Positions 36,080 to 46,400 of a stretch of 64,000 nucleotides of DNA are shown here, one piece after another; the stretch's first letter is position 1, and the number at the start of each line of letters is the position of its first letter. The position numbers were made by a program, and so were the translations under genes. Source of the DNA: JBKEAJ01 sp047972135. Lineage in GTDB: Bacteria; Bacteroidota; Bacteroidia; Bacteroidales; Prolixibacteraceae. The stretch spans positions 17,802 to 81,801 of the forward strand of contig JBKEAJ010000118.1 in assembly GCA_047972135.1 (NCBI GenBank), written 5' to 3'. The notes beneath the pieces are model-generated. The model ran no database searches, was not told the DNA's origin, and worked only from the letters and a program-made list of their open reading frames with translations.

Positions 36080-36171
36080 GACCGATTATGCGATATTAAC
36101 GATATTCTTGTATAGATGTTGAAAACTTCGAGATTGAGAGGACAAAGAATACCTTTAGCTTTGGCACACTT

Positions 36172-36307
36172 AATTATAAACAAATGAAACTTCCATGCAG
36201 TAGGCTTTAAGTTATATGCAATAAGCCTAACTACACACAGAAGGATGATTAAAAACAGCAAAAGCATAAAGCCTATAGCTTACAGCTTATTGCAAAATTA
36301 TAAACAA
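36172..36307 (+). repeat. Start-codon-abutting repeat, copy 2 (upstream of SPOR lipoprotein)
   Basis: This copy matches the leuB copy over about 120 bp. It is bounded on both sides by the same 17 bases (ATTATAAACAAATGAAA), the right-hand one being the real gene start. It contains the paired arms AGGCTTTA/TAAAGCCT and GCAATAAGC/GCTTATTGC and encodes MIKNSKSIKPIAYSLLQ in frame with the lipoprotein. Confidence 0.82.
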
Positions 36308-36886
36308 ATGAAAAACACAGGTCTATTATTAGCAATAGCAGCAGTAATATCAGTGGCAGGCTGCAAATCGAAATCATATACATCAGGCAACGACGAGGCG
36401 TATTCCGACAGTGCCCCATACGTAGGGAAATCGACAGAGGAAGAAACTAAAGACGACAGCTACACAACTAGTGTCTACAACAAGGATAATACAATCCCTG
36501 AAAAACCGCAATCCACAAAAGAGGAAGAAGAGGAATCTCGTCCGTCCATATCTATGGAAGAGATTGAGTTAGCAGCCAAAGAAGAAGCAAAAACCAGCAC
36601 TCGCACAGAGGACGTAGAAGCAGTGGAAGACGACATGAACTATGCTGGCAACAGTGCATTTTTCGTCATAGTCGGCAGTTTTGCAGAAATCGACAATGCT
36701 CGCAAAGAAAAGCAGAATTTCATCGACAAAGGTTATGAGGCTGTTATTTTGAAGAGCAACAAAAATGGCTACTATCGGGTGAGCATCGGCTCTTACACAG
36801 AAAAACCCAGAGCTTATTTACTTATCAACGAAGTTAAAAATAAATACTCTCAATATAATGATTCTTGGGTATTAATAAAGGAGTGA
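36308..36886 (+). CDS. SPOR-domain lipoprotein
   Basis: A 192-residue lipoprotein. The signal peptide MKNTGLLLAIAAVISVAGC ends in a lipobox with the acceptor Cys. A charged, Glu/Ser/Thr-rich linker (about 20-105) follows, then a C-terminal SPOR domain (SAFFVIVGSFAEIDNARKE... GYYRVSIGSYTEKPRAYLL). SPOR domains bind denuded glycan strands of septal peptidoglycan, so a division-site role is likely. An in-frame upstream ATG at 36245 comes from a repeat and would destroy the lipoprotein signal, so 36308 is the start. Confidence 0.85.
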   Translation: MKNTGLLLAIAAVISVAGCKSKSYTSGNDEAYSDSAPYVGKSTEEETKDDSYTTSVYNKDNTIPEKPQSTKEEEEESRPSISMEEIELAAKEEAKTSTRTEDVEAVEDDMNYAGNSAFFVIVGSFAEIDNARKEKQNFIDKGYEAVILKSNKNGYYRVSIGSYTEKPRAYLLINEVKNKYSQYNDSWVLIKE

Positions 36887-37404
36887 GCGGAATGCAATTT
36901 GTTTATAGGTGACAATTTTTTCTTATAAGCACATTTTCAATCCTGCAAGGATTAAGAAAAAAATCAAAAAGGCACACAGCTCTCTAAAATACACCATCAC
37001 TATACTCGAAATGAAAACACAATACGCACATCACTACAAACAGCCTGCACAGCTGGAGAAACTCAGAACAAACAAAAATAGCACCCTACTATAAAACAGA
37101 CATATACATACAATGTGTAATATAAAATATTTCTATCAACTCTTCTTTTAGAACAAAAAACTCTTTTACAGCAAAAAAATAGATAGACGCAAACTACACA
37201 AAAACACACAAAGAAAAAATTATCTTTTCCAATAAAAATATCTGCATTTTGTTTGCATATTACACAAATTGCGTATATCTGCAAGCGGAAATAACATAAA
37301 ACAAGAAGAAGCGCATGGGAAAGAAACACCTAAAAGACTGATAGACAGGGAATTAAGTTTAATGACAATAAAACAATTAGTAGTGTTCATTAAATTAAAA
37401 AATT
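36887..37404. other. AT-rich gap before the coiled-coil lipoprotein gene
   Basis: These 518 bases hold no convincing gene. Short frames at 36909-37094 and 37269-37460 have no recognisable features. A possible promoter is TTTG (37252-37255), an 18-base spacer and TATATCTG (37274-37281), which would leave a long leader of about 115 bases before the ATG at 37405. No stable terminator was seen. Confidence 0.4.
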
Positions 37405-39267
37405 ATGAGAAATTATTTATTATGCATGTTAGCAGCACTAACATGTTTTGCGTGTGTTGACGACAAAGAGTCCAGCTACGTAACGGATTTAAGAAGTTCA
37501 AAAGCAGCATGGCTCAAAGCCGAAACAGAGTACATGGCTGCACAAACAGCCTTGCAAGTAACGCAAGAGAAATTGATAGCCGCTCAAGTTGAGACAGAAG
37601 CAGCAAACAAGGCTCTGCTTGATGCACAAAAGGCATATCAGGACATTCAAAACAAACTGGCAGAGGATGTTGCGAATGTTGAACTACAACAAAAAGAAGC
37701 AGAATTGGCAAAGCAAGTTCAAGAAAACAAAGAAGCTGCTGCTAGATGGGAAATGCAGTCTTTAGAACTAGCAAAGCAACATGAAGCGCAGATGCTAAAT
37801 TTGGAGGCAAGCTTGATAGCAGCAAAAGCTGCTCTTGAGCTCGAAAAAGCTAATGCAGAGCTAGCCAAAAATGATATTTTACTTAAATATATCGCTGCGT
37901 ACGAGACTGCTTTAACGAAGGTACAAAATACACAGAATGATATAAATGCTGCTTACACAAGTCTAAAAAATGCGACTGATAATCGTGAAGATGCTATTAC
38001 AGGAGAAAAGTCTAACTTAGAGACATACGAAAAAACGCTTGCATCAGATCAGGAAATGCTTGCATTATACACAAAACTACAAGCTTCTGGGGCAGATGGT
38101 AAGGCCGACATTGAGGCAAAAATTAAAGAAGCTGAAGCTGCACGTGATGCTGCTAAAGACGAGATTGAGAAGAAAGACGTAGTGAAAACTAAGATTAAAG
38201 ACGTACTAATCAGCAACTATGCTTTCAACTTATCTCTGTCTCTTTCTCAAGATATTCCTAACAAGAAGGCGTTTTATTTCCCCATATCTATGGACGATTT
38301 TATAGATGGAGAAACCTACGGAGGATTAATTGACACAACAACAATTCTTATGCAAGGGATTCGCACTTTTGTAGAAGCAGAGGACAAAGGGTTAATACCA
38401 TACAATCCGAGTGCTAAACTAGCGTACTTTAATGTTGGTTTGCCTTGGTTAGCATACGACGATGTGGATATGTCTGAACTTAACAAAAAAATAGCTCGTC
38501 TTGAAGAGTTCGATATTAATGTTGCTAACAGAGACCTCGGTGAAAGGCTTGCGGACTCTGTAAAATTTCAAGACTCTGTAAACAATTACACAACGAGGAG
38601 AGATAATGCATCTTTGGCATACTATCAAGCGAAAGATGAAGAAGATATAGCACATAGAGCTTATATAGCTTCAAACTCTAGCTCTGACTCTTCAATTTGG
38701 AGGGCTAAACAAAAAATTTCTCAAAACAGAGATTCGATATTAACTGTCGAAGAGGCTAACCTTAGCACTCACAAAACTACTTTAGAGACAACTATCACAG
38801 CTATTAACAATTTGCGTGATGATATAGGAAACAACGGCAGCAAGCTTGCTGTTGCAAAAGATCTTAAAGCATTAGTAGAGGCAGGTGAATACAAAAAGGT
38901 TCTTGATGCAAGAGACTCTGTTATCAGTTCATACAATGATGTTGACAAAGAGCTGACTAATCTATATACAATAAGGGATTACAATGACAATCTTATTAGT
39001 AGTCTTAAAACTAGTTTAGGAACTCACAATTTCGATGCTTTGGTAGAGTTGTACACTGAGAAAGTAGCAAGCTCTCAGAAGAAAGTAGACGACACAAAGG
39101 CTCTTATTGCTCAGTTGGAGTCTACAGTATCGGGGGCAAACTCTTATCAAATCCAGATAGACTACTACACTGCAAAAATCGAGGCATTGAAGAAAGAGCT
39201 AACAGTACTTCAGACAGAAGCAAACAGGCTTAAGGAGCTTGTTGCTAATACTGAAACTGTAAGCTAA
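37405..39267 (+). CDS. Large coiled-coil lipoprotein of unknown function
   Basis: A 620-residue predicted lipoprotein: MRNYLLCMLAALTCFAC ends in a lipobox, followed by DDKE. Residues about 35-185 are an Ala/Glu/Gln/Lys-rich coiled coil (AQTALQVTQEKLIAAQ and similar). A non-coiled stretch (about 270-365, FYFPISMDDFIDGETYGG and YNPSAKLAYFNVGLPWLAYDD) follows, then further coiled coil to the C-terminus. I do not recognise a named family. Downstream lies a broken outer-membrane barrel gene on the same strand, so the pair may have formed a surface or periplasm-spanning module. Confidence 0.75.
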   Translation: MRNYLLCMLAALTCFACVDDKESSYVTDLRSSKAAWLKAETEYMAAQTALQVTQEKLIAAQVETEAANKALLDAQKAYQDIQNKLAEDVANVELQQKEAELAKQVQENKEAAARWEMQSLELAKQHEAQMLNLEASLIAAKAALELEKANAELAKNDILLKYIAAYETALTKVQNTQNDINAAYTSLKNATDNREDAITGEKSNLETYEKTLASDQEMLALYTKLQASGADGKADIEAKIKEAEAARDAAKDEIEKKDVVKTKIKDVLISNYAFNLSLSLSQDIPNKKAFYFPISMDDFIDGETYGGLIDTTTILMQGIRTFVEAEDKGLIPYNPSAKLAYFNVGLPWLAYDDVDMSELNKKIARLEEFDINVANRDLGERLADSVKFQDSVNNYTTRRDNASLAYYQAKDEEDIAHRAYIASNSSSDSSIWRAKQKISQNRDSILTVEEANLSTHKTTLETTITAINNLRDDIGNNGSKLAVAKDLKALVEAGEYKKVLDARDSVISSYNDVDKELTNLYTIRDYNDNLISSLKTSLGTHNFDALVELYTEKVASSQKKVDDTKALIAQLESTVSGANSYQIQIDYYTAKIEALKKELTVLQTEANRLKELVANTETVS

Positions 39268-39339
39268 GCTAGTGTAGAATATTTACAGGGAGAGGGCTTC
39301 CTGCTAAAGGACAGCCCCTTTCCGATAAAAAACACATAC

Positions 39340-39877
39340 ATGAGAATAAATCAATTATTACTAATGGTGGTGGCATTCCTAGCTGGTGGTTTCCAACTCC
39401 AAGCGCAAGACGACGAAAAAACAAAGGAATCGTCTGAGATGCAGGGAGTGGGACCTGTAAAAGGAGATTTCACCGCATCGTTGAATTTCGGTTCGCGTGC
39501 ATACTTAGGAGTAGCTGCGCCACAGCCGGATTTAGGAACATATACAATCTCATCACCTTCGGGCAGTGGATTCGACATAAGTCCGTCTATCAACATCGAA
39601 GGCAAGTACTTCATATCAGATAAATGGGCAGTGAAACTACTTGGAGGACTTTCGTACAGCTATCGGCGAGACTTTTGGTTTCGGCTTGAATGCAAGTGCT
39701 GGCATAGATTACTATTTCAACAGAACCATATTCCTTGGTTTAGAAATAAGTCCAATTAGCTATGAATACGCTGTTTACAACATTAGACCACAACAAGGAC
39801 TAAGTCTGTTATCAGCAGATACTCATGGGTTCAACTTTATTTCTAATCCTCAATTGAAAGTAGGGTTCAGGTTCTAG
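39340..39877 (+). pseudogene. Frameshifted outer-membrane beta-barrel gene
   Basis: The reading frame from 39340 encodes a signal peptide (AFLAGGFQLQAQ) and barrel strands (GDFTASLNFGSRAYLG; INIEGKYFISDKWAVKLLGG). It then goes out of frame near 39641-39665 and ends at 39759 with no barrel C-terminus. The forward frame shifted by one base continues the homology (ETFGFGLNASAGIDYYFNRTIFLGLEIS) to a proper terminal Phe (LKVGFRF) at 39877. Relatives usually have a longer surface loop here, so a deletion with frameshift is the simplest explanation. A sequencing error is possible. Confidence 0.7.
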
Positions 39878-39966
39878 GAGATAAACATTAAGAAAGACGC
39901 TTAATCGGCAAATCTTTCTTATTCATTCTGTTATACGGGAGGTGTTTCATGGGCATCTCCCTTTTT

Positions 39967-41217
39967 TTATATAAAAATTTCAAGGAAGGAAGGTTTATCG
40001 TTCAAGTATTCAAACTCTATATTCATCCTTTGCATATTGTCTATTAGGTGCTTAATTTCGCCAGGGTTTACTACTTCAATGCCTATGACTATCGGTCCGC
40101 GTTCTCTGTGTGTTTTTTTCGCATACTCAAAATGCGTAATATCATCGGTAGGTGCAAGTACATTCTCCAAAAAGTCTTTTAATGCCCCTGCTCGCTGCGG
40201 AATATTAACTATGAAATAATGCTTTATGCCCTCATAAATCATCGAGCGTTCACGGATTTCCTCAGTTCGAGTTATATCATTGTTGCCTCCAGAGATAACA
40301 CACACCACATTCTTGCCTTTTATTTCATCTTTCATATAGTCTAGCGCAGCAATGGAGAGAGCCCCTGCTGGTTCGACAATTATCCCTTTATCATTGTACA
40401 AATCCAAAATCGTTGTACACACCTTTCCCTCAGGGACACATATTATCTCGTCGACCACGCTTTTGCAAATTTCGACGTTCAGCTTGCCACATTGCTTCAC
40501 CGATGCCCCGTCGACAAACTTATCAATATGCTCCAATTTTACAGGACTACCGGTATCTAAGGCTGCTTTCATCGAGGCTGCCCCCATTGGCTCAACAGCT
40601 ACTATCTTAGTGTCGGGCGAAAGTGTTTTTAAATATCCCCCTGCTCCAGCAATCAATCCGCCTCCCCCCACAGGAATAAACACATAATCGATTTTAGCTT
40701 TCGCCTGTTGGAATATCTCCAAGCCGACAGTGCCCTGTCCCTCTATAATCTTCTCGTCATCGAAGGGATGAATAATCTCCCTGCCCGTTTCTCTTGCAAA
40801 ATCCGACGCAATGCTGCTGGTGTCGTCAAAGGTATCACCACTCAGGACAATCTCCACATATTTACCTCCAAACATCCGTACCTGATTAACCTTCTGGCGT
40901 GGTGTAGTGGCAGGCATATAAATAAATCCAGACATTTTCAGTCTACTACAAGAAAAAGCCACGCCCTGTGCATGATTGCCCGCACTGGCACAGACAATCC
41001 CTTTGTTTTTCTTCTCTTCCGACAAACCGGAGATTTTATTATATGCTCCTCTTATCTTGTAAGACCTCACCTGCTGAAGGTCTTCTCTTTTGAAAAGAAT
41101 ATTTGCTTTATATCGCTTCTTTAATGTACTACTCTCTTCCAAGGGTGTTTCTATAACCACATGGTCGATATTGTGTTTAGCCTTAGCTATATCGTCAGGA
41201 TTCGGAAAATATGACAT
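39967..41217 (-). CDS. ilvA: Threonine dehydratase (threonine ammonia-lyase)
   Basis: A 416-residue PLP enzyme converting threonine to 2-oxobutanoate for isoleucine synthesis or catabolism. PLP binds Lys54 in SYKIRGAYNKI; SAGNHAQG and the glycine loop GGGGLIAGAGG hold the phosphate. A single ACT-like regulatory domain fills about residues 330-416 (FIVNIPQRAGALKDFLENVL). Length fits the short form common in Bacteroidetes. The start at 41217 (MSYFPNPDDI) is preferred over 41238. Confidence 0.93.
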   Translation of the reverse strand: MSYFPNPDDIAKAKHNIDHVVIETPLEESSTLKKRYKANILFKREDLQQVRSYKIRGAYNKISGLSEEKKNKGIVCASAGNHAQGVAFSCSRLKMSGFIYMPATTPRQKVNQVRMFGGKYVEIVLSGDTFDDTSSIASDFARETGREIIHPFDDEKIIEGQGTVGLEIFQQAKAKIDYVFIPVGGGGLIAGAGGYLKTLSPDTKIVAVEPMGAASMKAALDTGSPVKLEHIDKFVDGASVKQCGKLNVEICKSVVDEIICVPEGKVCTTILDLYNDKGIIVEPAGALSIAALDYMKDEIKGKNVVCVISGGNNDITRTEEIRERSMIYEGIKHYFIVNIPQRAGALKDFLENVLAPTDDITHFEYAKKTHRERGPIVIGIEVVNPGEIKHLIDNMQRMNIEFEYLNDKPSFLEIFI

Positions 41218-41285
41218 TTCGTATTTCTTTAGCTGCAAATTTAGTAAATCATTTTGAGCTTTGAGATTTTCCTCCCCCTCATCAA

Positions 41286-41655
41286 CGTCATTGCCACGCT
41301 ACGCTCGCAATGACTGGAAATGTAGATACTACGATATTACAAAGCTACGATGTGGGCTGTTTATGGCTGCAAGCCATAATTAATTCAGCCCATGGCAACG
41401 CCATGGGTAAAGATACACCCCCACCCCGCTTGCGGCACCCCTCCTCCACGTGGAGGGGATTTAGAAACTCTCCTCCTTGTGGAGGAGGAGTACCCGAAGG
41501 GGGAGGAGGTGGCTGTTTTGGCTTATAGCTTACAGCCTATAGCCTAAAAAAAAGGTTTGATGTTTAGGGACTTAGTCCCGATATCTTCGTAGAAAAGATG
41601 TAGGCGAAAATATAGGTGGTATGCACCGTTTTTAAGAACAGCTCTTTGGCTGAAT
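41286..41655 (+). repeat. Composite hairpin-rich element, copy B (with internal deletion)
   Basis: This is the same modules as copy A, in opposite orientation. It lacks about 75 bases present in copies A and C (the CGTAACGTTACGG palindrome through AATGCAAACCA), and its CGTCATTG hairpin is truncated. The hairpin CCCCTCC-tccacgt-GGAGGGG (41438-41458) is perfect here. It matches copy A up to TTGGCTGAAT at its right end. No gene is present. Confidence 0.9.
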
Positions 41656-41730
41656 AGTACTTTAAACCCCAAACATTAAAAATTATCTGTAAATTTGTGG
41701 CGAGAGGCTTTAATCAAAAACGGTAATAGC

Positions 41731-42294
41731 ATGAATTTTTCCGAATATATAAATAGCATCATAGCCCTTAGTCCACAGGCAGAGAGAGAGCTTTTGTCTT
41801 TTTTCCAAAGAACAGAATACAGAAAAGGCGATATGCTATTCAAACAAGGTGAGATATGCCGCAAAGTATTTATAATCGAGAGGGGTCTGGCAAGGATATT
41901 CTACTACTCGGAGGATGGCAAAGATGTTACGGCATGGTTTTCCGACGAGCAGTCGCCATCGGCATCAGCAGACAGTTTTTTCCACAAGCGAGAGTCTAAA
42001 ACCAATTGCGAACTGCTAGAAAACTCCGTCGTCTACACCATAACATCCGACGATTTGGAACGCCTGCTCAACCAAAATCATGATTTTGCAAAAATAGCCT
42101 TTCATTTTCTGTCTAAGATTACCATTGCTCTTATTGACTTCTCTGAGAATCTGAAATTTCACACTGCCAAAGAGCGATACACCTACCTCATGCAAAATCA
42201 ACCACAGATTTTCCAACGCGTTCCGCAAGTCCAAATAGCCTCATATTTAGGTATCACCCCCGAAACTCTGAGCCGCCTGCGAGCCGAAAAATAA
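41731..42294 (+). CDS. Crp/Fnr-family transcriptional regulator
   Basis: A 187-residue regulator with a cyclic-nucleotide-binding-like beta-roll (residues about 20-110, RKGDMLFKQGEICRKVFIIERGLARIF) and a C-terminal helix-turn-helix (VPQVQIASYLGITPETLSRLR). It lacks the N-terminal cysteine cluster of oxygen-sensing Fnr, so the signal is unknown. The start at 41731 is used because a possible -7 box (TAAATTTG, 41690-41697) would place transcription after the alternative start at 41695. It lies directly before an RND efflux operon, with a Fnr/Crp-type palindrome in between. Confidence 0.85.
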   Translation: MNFSEYINSIIALSPQAERELLSFFQRTEYRKGDMLFKQGEICRKVFIIERGLARIFYYSEDGKDVTAWFSDEQSPSASADSFFHKRESKTNCELLENSVVYTITSDDLERLLNQNHDFAKIAFHFLSKITIALIDFSENLKFHTAKERYTYLMQNQPQIFQRVPQVQIASYLGITPETLSRLRAEK

Positions 42295-42298
42295 TTTC

Positions 42299-42342
42299 TT
42301 GATATATATCAATCTTCAGACTTTTTGTTAGTCTCATCTTTG
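42299..42342 (+). promoter_or_regulatory. Fnr/Crp-type operator and promoter of the efflux operon
   Basis: TTGATATATATCAA at 42299-42312 is a perfect palindrome that matches the Fnr-type pattern TTGAT-N4-ATCAA. A -7-like box, CATCTTTG, lies at 42335-42342. The palindrome centre is then about 43 bases before the likely start, the usual place for activation by Crp/Fnr proteins. It begins 4 bases after the stop of the Crp/Fnr gene. Confidence 0.55.
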
Positions 42343-42384
42343 CAATGCAAAATTTCACATACAACAAAAGATAATAAGACAAAG

Positions 42385-43422
42385 ATGAAATTAAAAGGAG
42401 TTTATCTGTCGTTGATGCTTGTATTTCCGGCACTAATCGGCTGCCAGAAAGACAAAACGACAGAACAAACAAAAGACGAAAGAATAGCAGTCGAGACACA
42501 GAAGATTGAGATTAGTTCGACAAGTAAGCAGCTGAGGGTCAGCGGCAACATTGAGGGCAACAAGACTGTGCGCTTAGGTTTTATGGTCGCCGGCAAAATA
42601 AATCATATCTCTACCGACGAAGGCGAGATAATCAGGAAAGGTGCTTTATTGGCAAGTCTAGACACTGAGAGCTACGAGATAGCACTAGAGATGGCAGATA
42701 TCGGTTTAGACCAAATGCAGGACGACTACGACCGTCTCAAAATACTACATAATCGCAAAAGCATTGCCGAGAGCGACTTTGTAAAAGCTAGCAACGGACT
42801 ACGGACTGCAAAAGCACAACAGCATCTTCACGCCAAGAACCTAAAAGATTGCAAGCTCTACTCGCCAATAAGCGGAGTGTTATTAAAAAAGGGTGTTGAA
42901 GAAGGGGAGATTATCGACAAGGGCATACAGATTTTTGCCGTGTCGGATATTTTCACGGTAAAGGCAAACGCAGCAATTCCTGAGATGGAACTCCATTATG
43001 CAAAAAAGGGCAGCAAGGCATCTGTTTACGTAGCAGCTCTTGACTCTACATTTGAGGGAACCATCACCGAAGTAGGGACTCTTGCCGATCCCGAGACCCG
43101 AACCTTCCCTGTAAAGATAAATCTTTCGAACCCTAAGCTACTCATCCGTCCGGGCATGACAGCTGAAGTACAGATAGGCACTGATGTTTCAAGAGATTTG
43201 CTCAGTATTCCCATCAGTGCGGTACTGCACGATTTAGACAACTCGGCTTATGTTTTCGTTGCCGACACCAAAAAAGGACAAGCCTATAAACGCACAGTGT
43301 CGCTCGGTAAAATATCAGGCAGCGAAGTAGAAGTTGTTTCTGGTTTGAGTAGAGGAGAGCTGATAGTTACAGGCGGCGCACAGAAGTTGAGCAACGGCAG
43401 TCTTATTCAATTGAAAAATTGA
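42385..43422 (+). CDS. RND efflux periplasmic adaptor lipoprotein
   Basis: A 345-residue membrane-fusion protein that bridges the inner-membrane pump and outer-membrane channel. The signal MKLKGVYLSLMLVFPALIGC ends in a lipobox. A biotinyl-lipoyl-like half follows (VAGKINHISTDEGEIIRKGALLASLD), then a helical hairpin (about 105-150), the second lipoyl half (LYSPISGVLLKKGVEEGEIID) and beta-barrel and membrane-proximal domains. The start at 42385 is preferred over 42325 because it opens the lipoprotein signal. The permease ATG follows 5 bases after the stop. Confidence 0.92.
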   Translation: MKLKGVYLSLMLVFPALIGCQKDKTTEQTKDERIAVETQKIEISSTSKQLRVSGNIEGNKTVRLGFMVAGKINHISTDEGEIIRKGALLASLDTESYEIALEMADIGLDQMQDDYDRLKILHNRKSIAESDFVKASNGLRTAKAQQHLHAKNLKDCKLYSPISGVLLKKGVEEGEIIDKGIQIFAVSDIFTVKANAAIPEMELHYAKKGSKASVYVAALDSTFEGTITEVGTLADPETRTFPVKINLSNPKLLIRPGMTAEVQIGTDVSRDLLSIPISAVLHDLDNSAYVFVADTKKGQAYKRTVSLGKISGSEVEVVSGLSRGELIVTGGAQKLSNGSLIQLKN

Positions 43423-43427
43423 AAAAA

Positions 43428-46400
43428 ATGAACATAATACAAACATCATTAAAGCATAAACAGGTAACACTCACGGTGTTGATTATGGTATTTGCCGTAG
43501 GAGTGTATTCATTGTTGACCATGCCTCGTCGCGAAGACCCAAAGATTACCGTACCGCTGGGTTTGGTGGTGGCATATTATCCGGGAGCGACAGTGGCACA
43601 GGTAGAAGAGCAAGTTACGGGTAAATTGGAGCAGACATTATTTCAGTTTGCGGAGATAGATAAAGACAAGACCTACTCAACAAGTCTTGACGGCATTTCC
43701 ATAATAAATGTGTGCTTGAACGACAATGTGAAAGCTACCGACGTTTTTTGGAACAAATTGCGCCATCAGCTAATGCTTGCCGGCAAGACGGAACTACCCA
43801 AGGGCGTTTTGGGTCCCATTGTCAACTCAGACTTTGGCGACACCGAAGCGATGCTGATAGCCCTTGAGAGCGACAACACGAGCTACACCCAACTGGCGGA
43901 GTACAGCAAAATACTAGAGGACAAACTACGACAACTCCCCGAGAGTGCGAAGATTAAGCGCATAGGCACGCAGAAGGAGCAAATCACCGTTTACTTCGAC
44001 TCTCAATCTTTAGCCATGTATAACATTAGCTTACAGCAAGTTGCAAAGGTTCTACAATCACAAAACCTTGCTGGTGCAACAGGTGAAATTCGTAACGACG
44101 ATTTAAGCGTATCTCTGCATTCCACAGGTAATTACAGCAGTATTACCGAGATTGAAAATCAGATAGTCGGCACATCTCGCAGTGGTTCGGTAGTGCGTTT
44201 GGGCGACATCGCCAAGCTCAAAAGAGAATATGCCGAAGCAACAACAGATGTCGGGGTGAACGGCAAAAGGGCTATCATAGTATCAACACAAATGCAGGAG
44301 GGCAACAACATTGTAAAATTTGGGGAAGCCGTGAGTGAGAAGATTAAGGAGACTAAACAGTTACTACCTGACGACTTGGAGCTTACCGTTGTTGTTAATC
44401 AGCCCCAAACGGTAGACGAGAATATCTCGCACTTTTTAGGGGAGTTTCTGTTGGCAATTATATCGGTGATAATAGTATTGTTGTTGCTGCTGCCGTTTAG
44501 GATGGCAGCTATTGCCGCAACGGCTATTCCTGCGACGGTAGCCGTAACTTTTGCCATGCTCAATGGTTTTGGCATAGAGCTTCATCAGGTGTCGCTGGCA
44601 GCACTAATTGTGGTATTAGGCATGATTGTAGACGATGCTATTGTGGTTGCCGACAACTATCTATCCTTGTTAGAGCGAGGAGTTGACAGAAGCGAGGCGG
44701 CATGGCGCAGTGCCTCCGACCTCTTTGTACCGATAGTCGGAGCAACTATAACCATCATAGCATCGTTTATGCCACTGGCATTGCTCACAGGTGCTATCGG
44801 CGAGTTTATCGAAGACCTTCCCTACACCGTAACCCTTGCTTTCACTTCCTCGTTTATGCTATCGATGGTTTTTACGCCGATACTCTGCTATGTGTTTGTC
44901 AAGAAAACTAAAAGGTCGGCACTCAACGAAGCCGGTAGCAAGCCCAAGAGAAAGAATCTTCTCGACTATATGCAAAGTGGCTATAACACCATGATTGCAT
45001 GGTTTGTAAAACACAGTTTCATCACCGTAGTCTTCAGTATAGTGAGCATCTTCCTTGCATGGTTGGTGTACACCACGTCGGTAGGACAAAAGTTCTTTCC
45101 CTATGCCGAGCGCAATCAGTTTGTCATAGAAGTGTGGACACCCACCGGCACTTCGCTCGACAAGACGAAGAAGGCAGTAGCAAAACTGGAAGTACTGATA
45201 AAAGATGACGAGCGGGTAACTAGCTACGCCTCGTTTTCGGGTCAGAGTGCGCCACGCGTTTACTACAATTTCTCGCCTGAGTTTCCTGTAAGCAACTACG
45301 GACAGATATTGGTAAACACTACGAGCAACAAGTCTACCGAGCAGCTTGCCCATGAGTTGGAAAACCTTGTCGGCAATGCTGTTCCCGAAGGCATAGTACA
45401 AGTCAAGCTGATGCAGCAGGGTCAGCCTCTCAAATCGCCTGTGGAGATACGCATTTTTGGTGATGATGTAAACGTACTAAAACGTATAGGCAATGATGTA
45501 AAAGAGATAGTAAAATCTGAGCAGGGCAGTATCTTTGTCAGTCAGGATTTCAAGGAAGACTACTTCGGCATGAGCATAAAGCTAAAAAGCGAAGCTAATC
45601 GTTTGGGCTTTACCACCAACAGCATAGCGCAAGCATTATACACCAACATCAGCGGCTATCCGGTTTCTACAATCTACGAGGGCGACAATGCCGTAAACAT
45701 AGTACTGCGTCTCGACGAGAAAAAAAGAAGTTCATACGAAGACACAGAGAACATATTTTTGGAATCTCCCGCAACGGGAGAGAGCGTAGCACTGCGTCAG
45801 GTGGCAGAGCTAGTTCCGCAGTGGTATCCGGGTAGAATAATGCACCGCAACGGGGTGCGTTGTCTCACGGTGTCTAGCGAGACAAGCGATGGTGTACTTC
45901 CTGCAGAGCTATTGGCAGCTGTGAGTCCACAAATCGAGAATATGTTGTTGCCGTCGGGCTACCATATTGAGTATGGAGGTGAACACGCCAATAAAGACGA
46001 GGTCTTTGGTCGTATTTTGCATGTACTTGGCATTAGTATAGCCTTGATTTTCATCATATTGCTAATACAGTTTAAGAACCTCAAAGAGCTATTCATCGTA
46101 ATGCTGTCCATTCCCCTAGCCTTGTTTGGAGCAGTGGCAGGCTTGGCAATTACGGGCAACAACTTTGGTTTCACAGCCTTTGTGGGAATCATCAGTCTGT
46201 CGGGGATAGTAGTGCGCAATGCTATCATTTTGATAGAGCAGATAAGAGATCTGACAAAGGAGGGCTGGAGCATAAAGGAGGCTGCCATCGAGTCGGGCAA
46301 ACGCAGGTTGCGCCCCATTTTCCTGACTACCATGTCGACATCGCTGGGACTATTGCCGATGATACTTTCGGGTTCGTCGTTATGGAGTCCTTTGGCGAGT

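Noticed and set aside
36909..37094. 61-codon ORF downstream of the SPOR lipoprotein gene
   Set aside because: Compositionally biased AT-rich sequence with no motif, signal peptide or sensible spacing to neighbours.
41731..42294. Oxygen-sensing Fnr
   Set aside because: The protein lacks the N-terminal cysteines needed for a [4Fe-4S] sensor.
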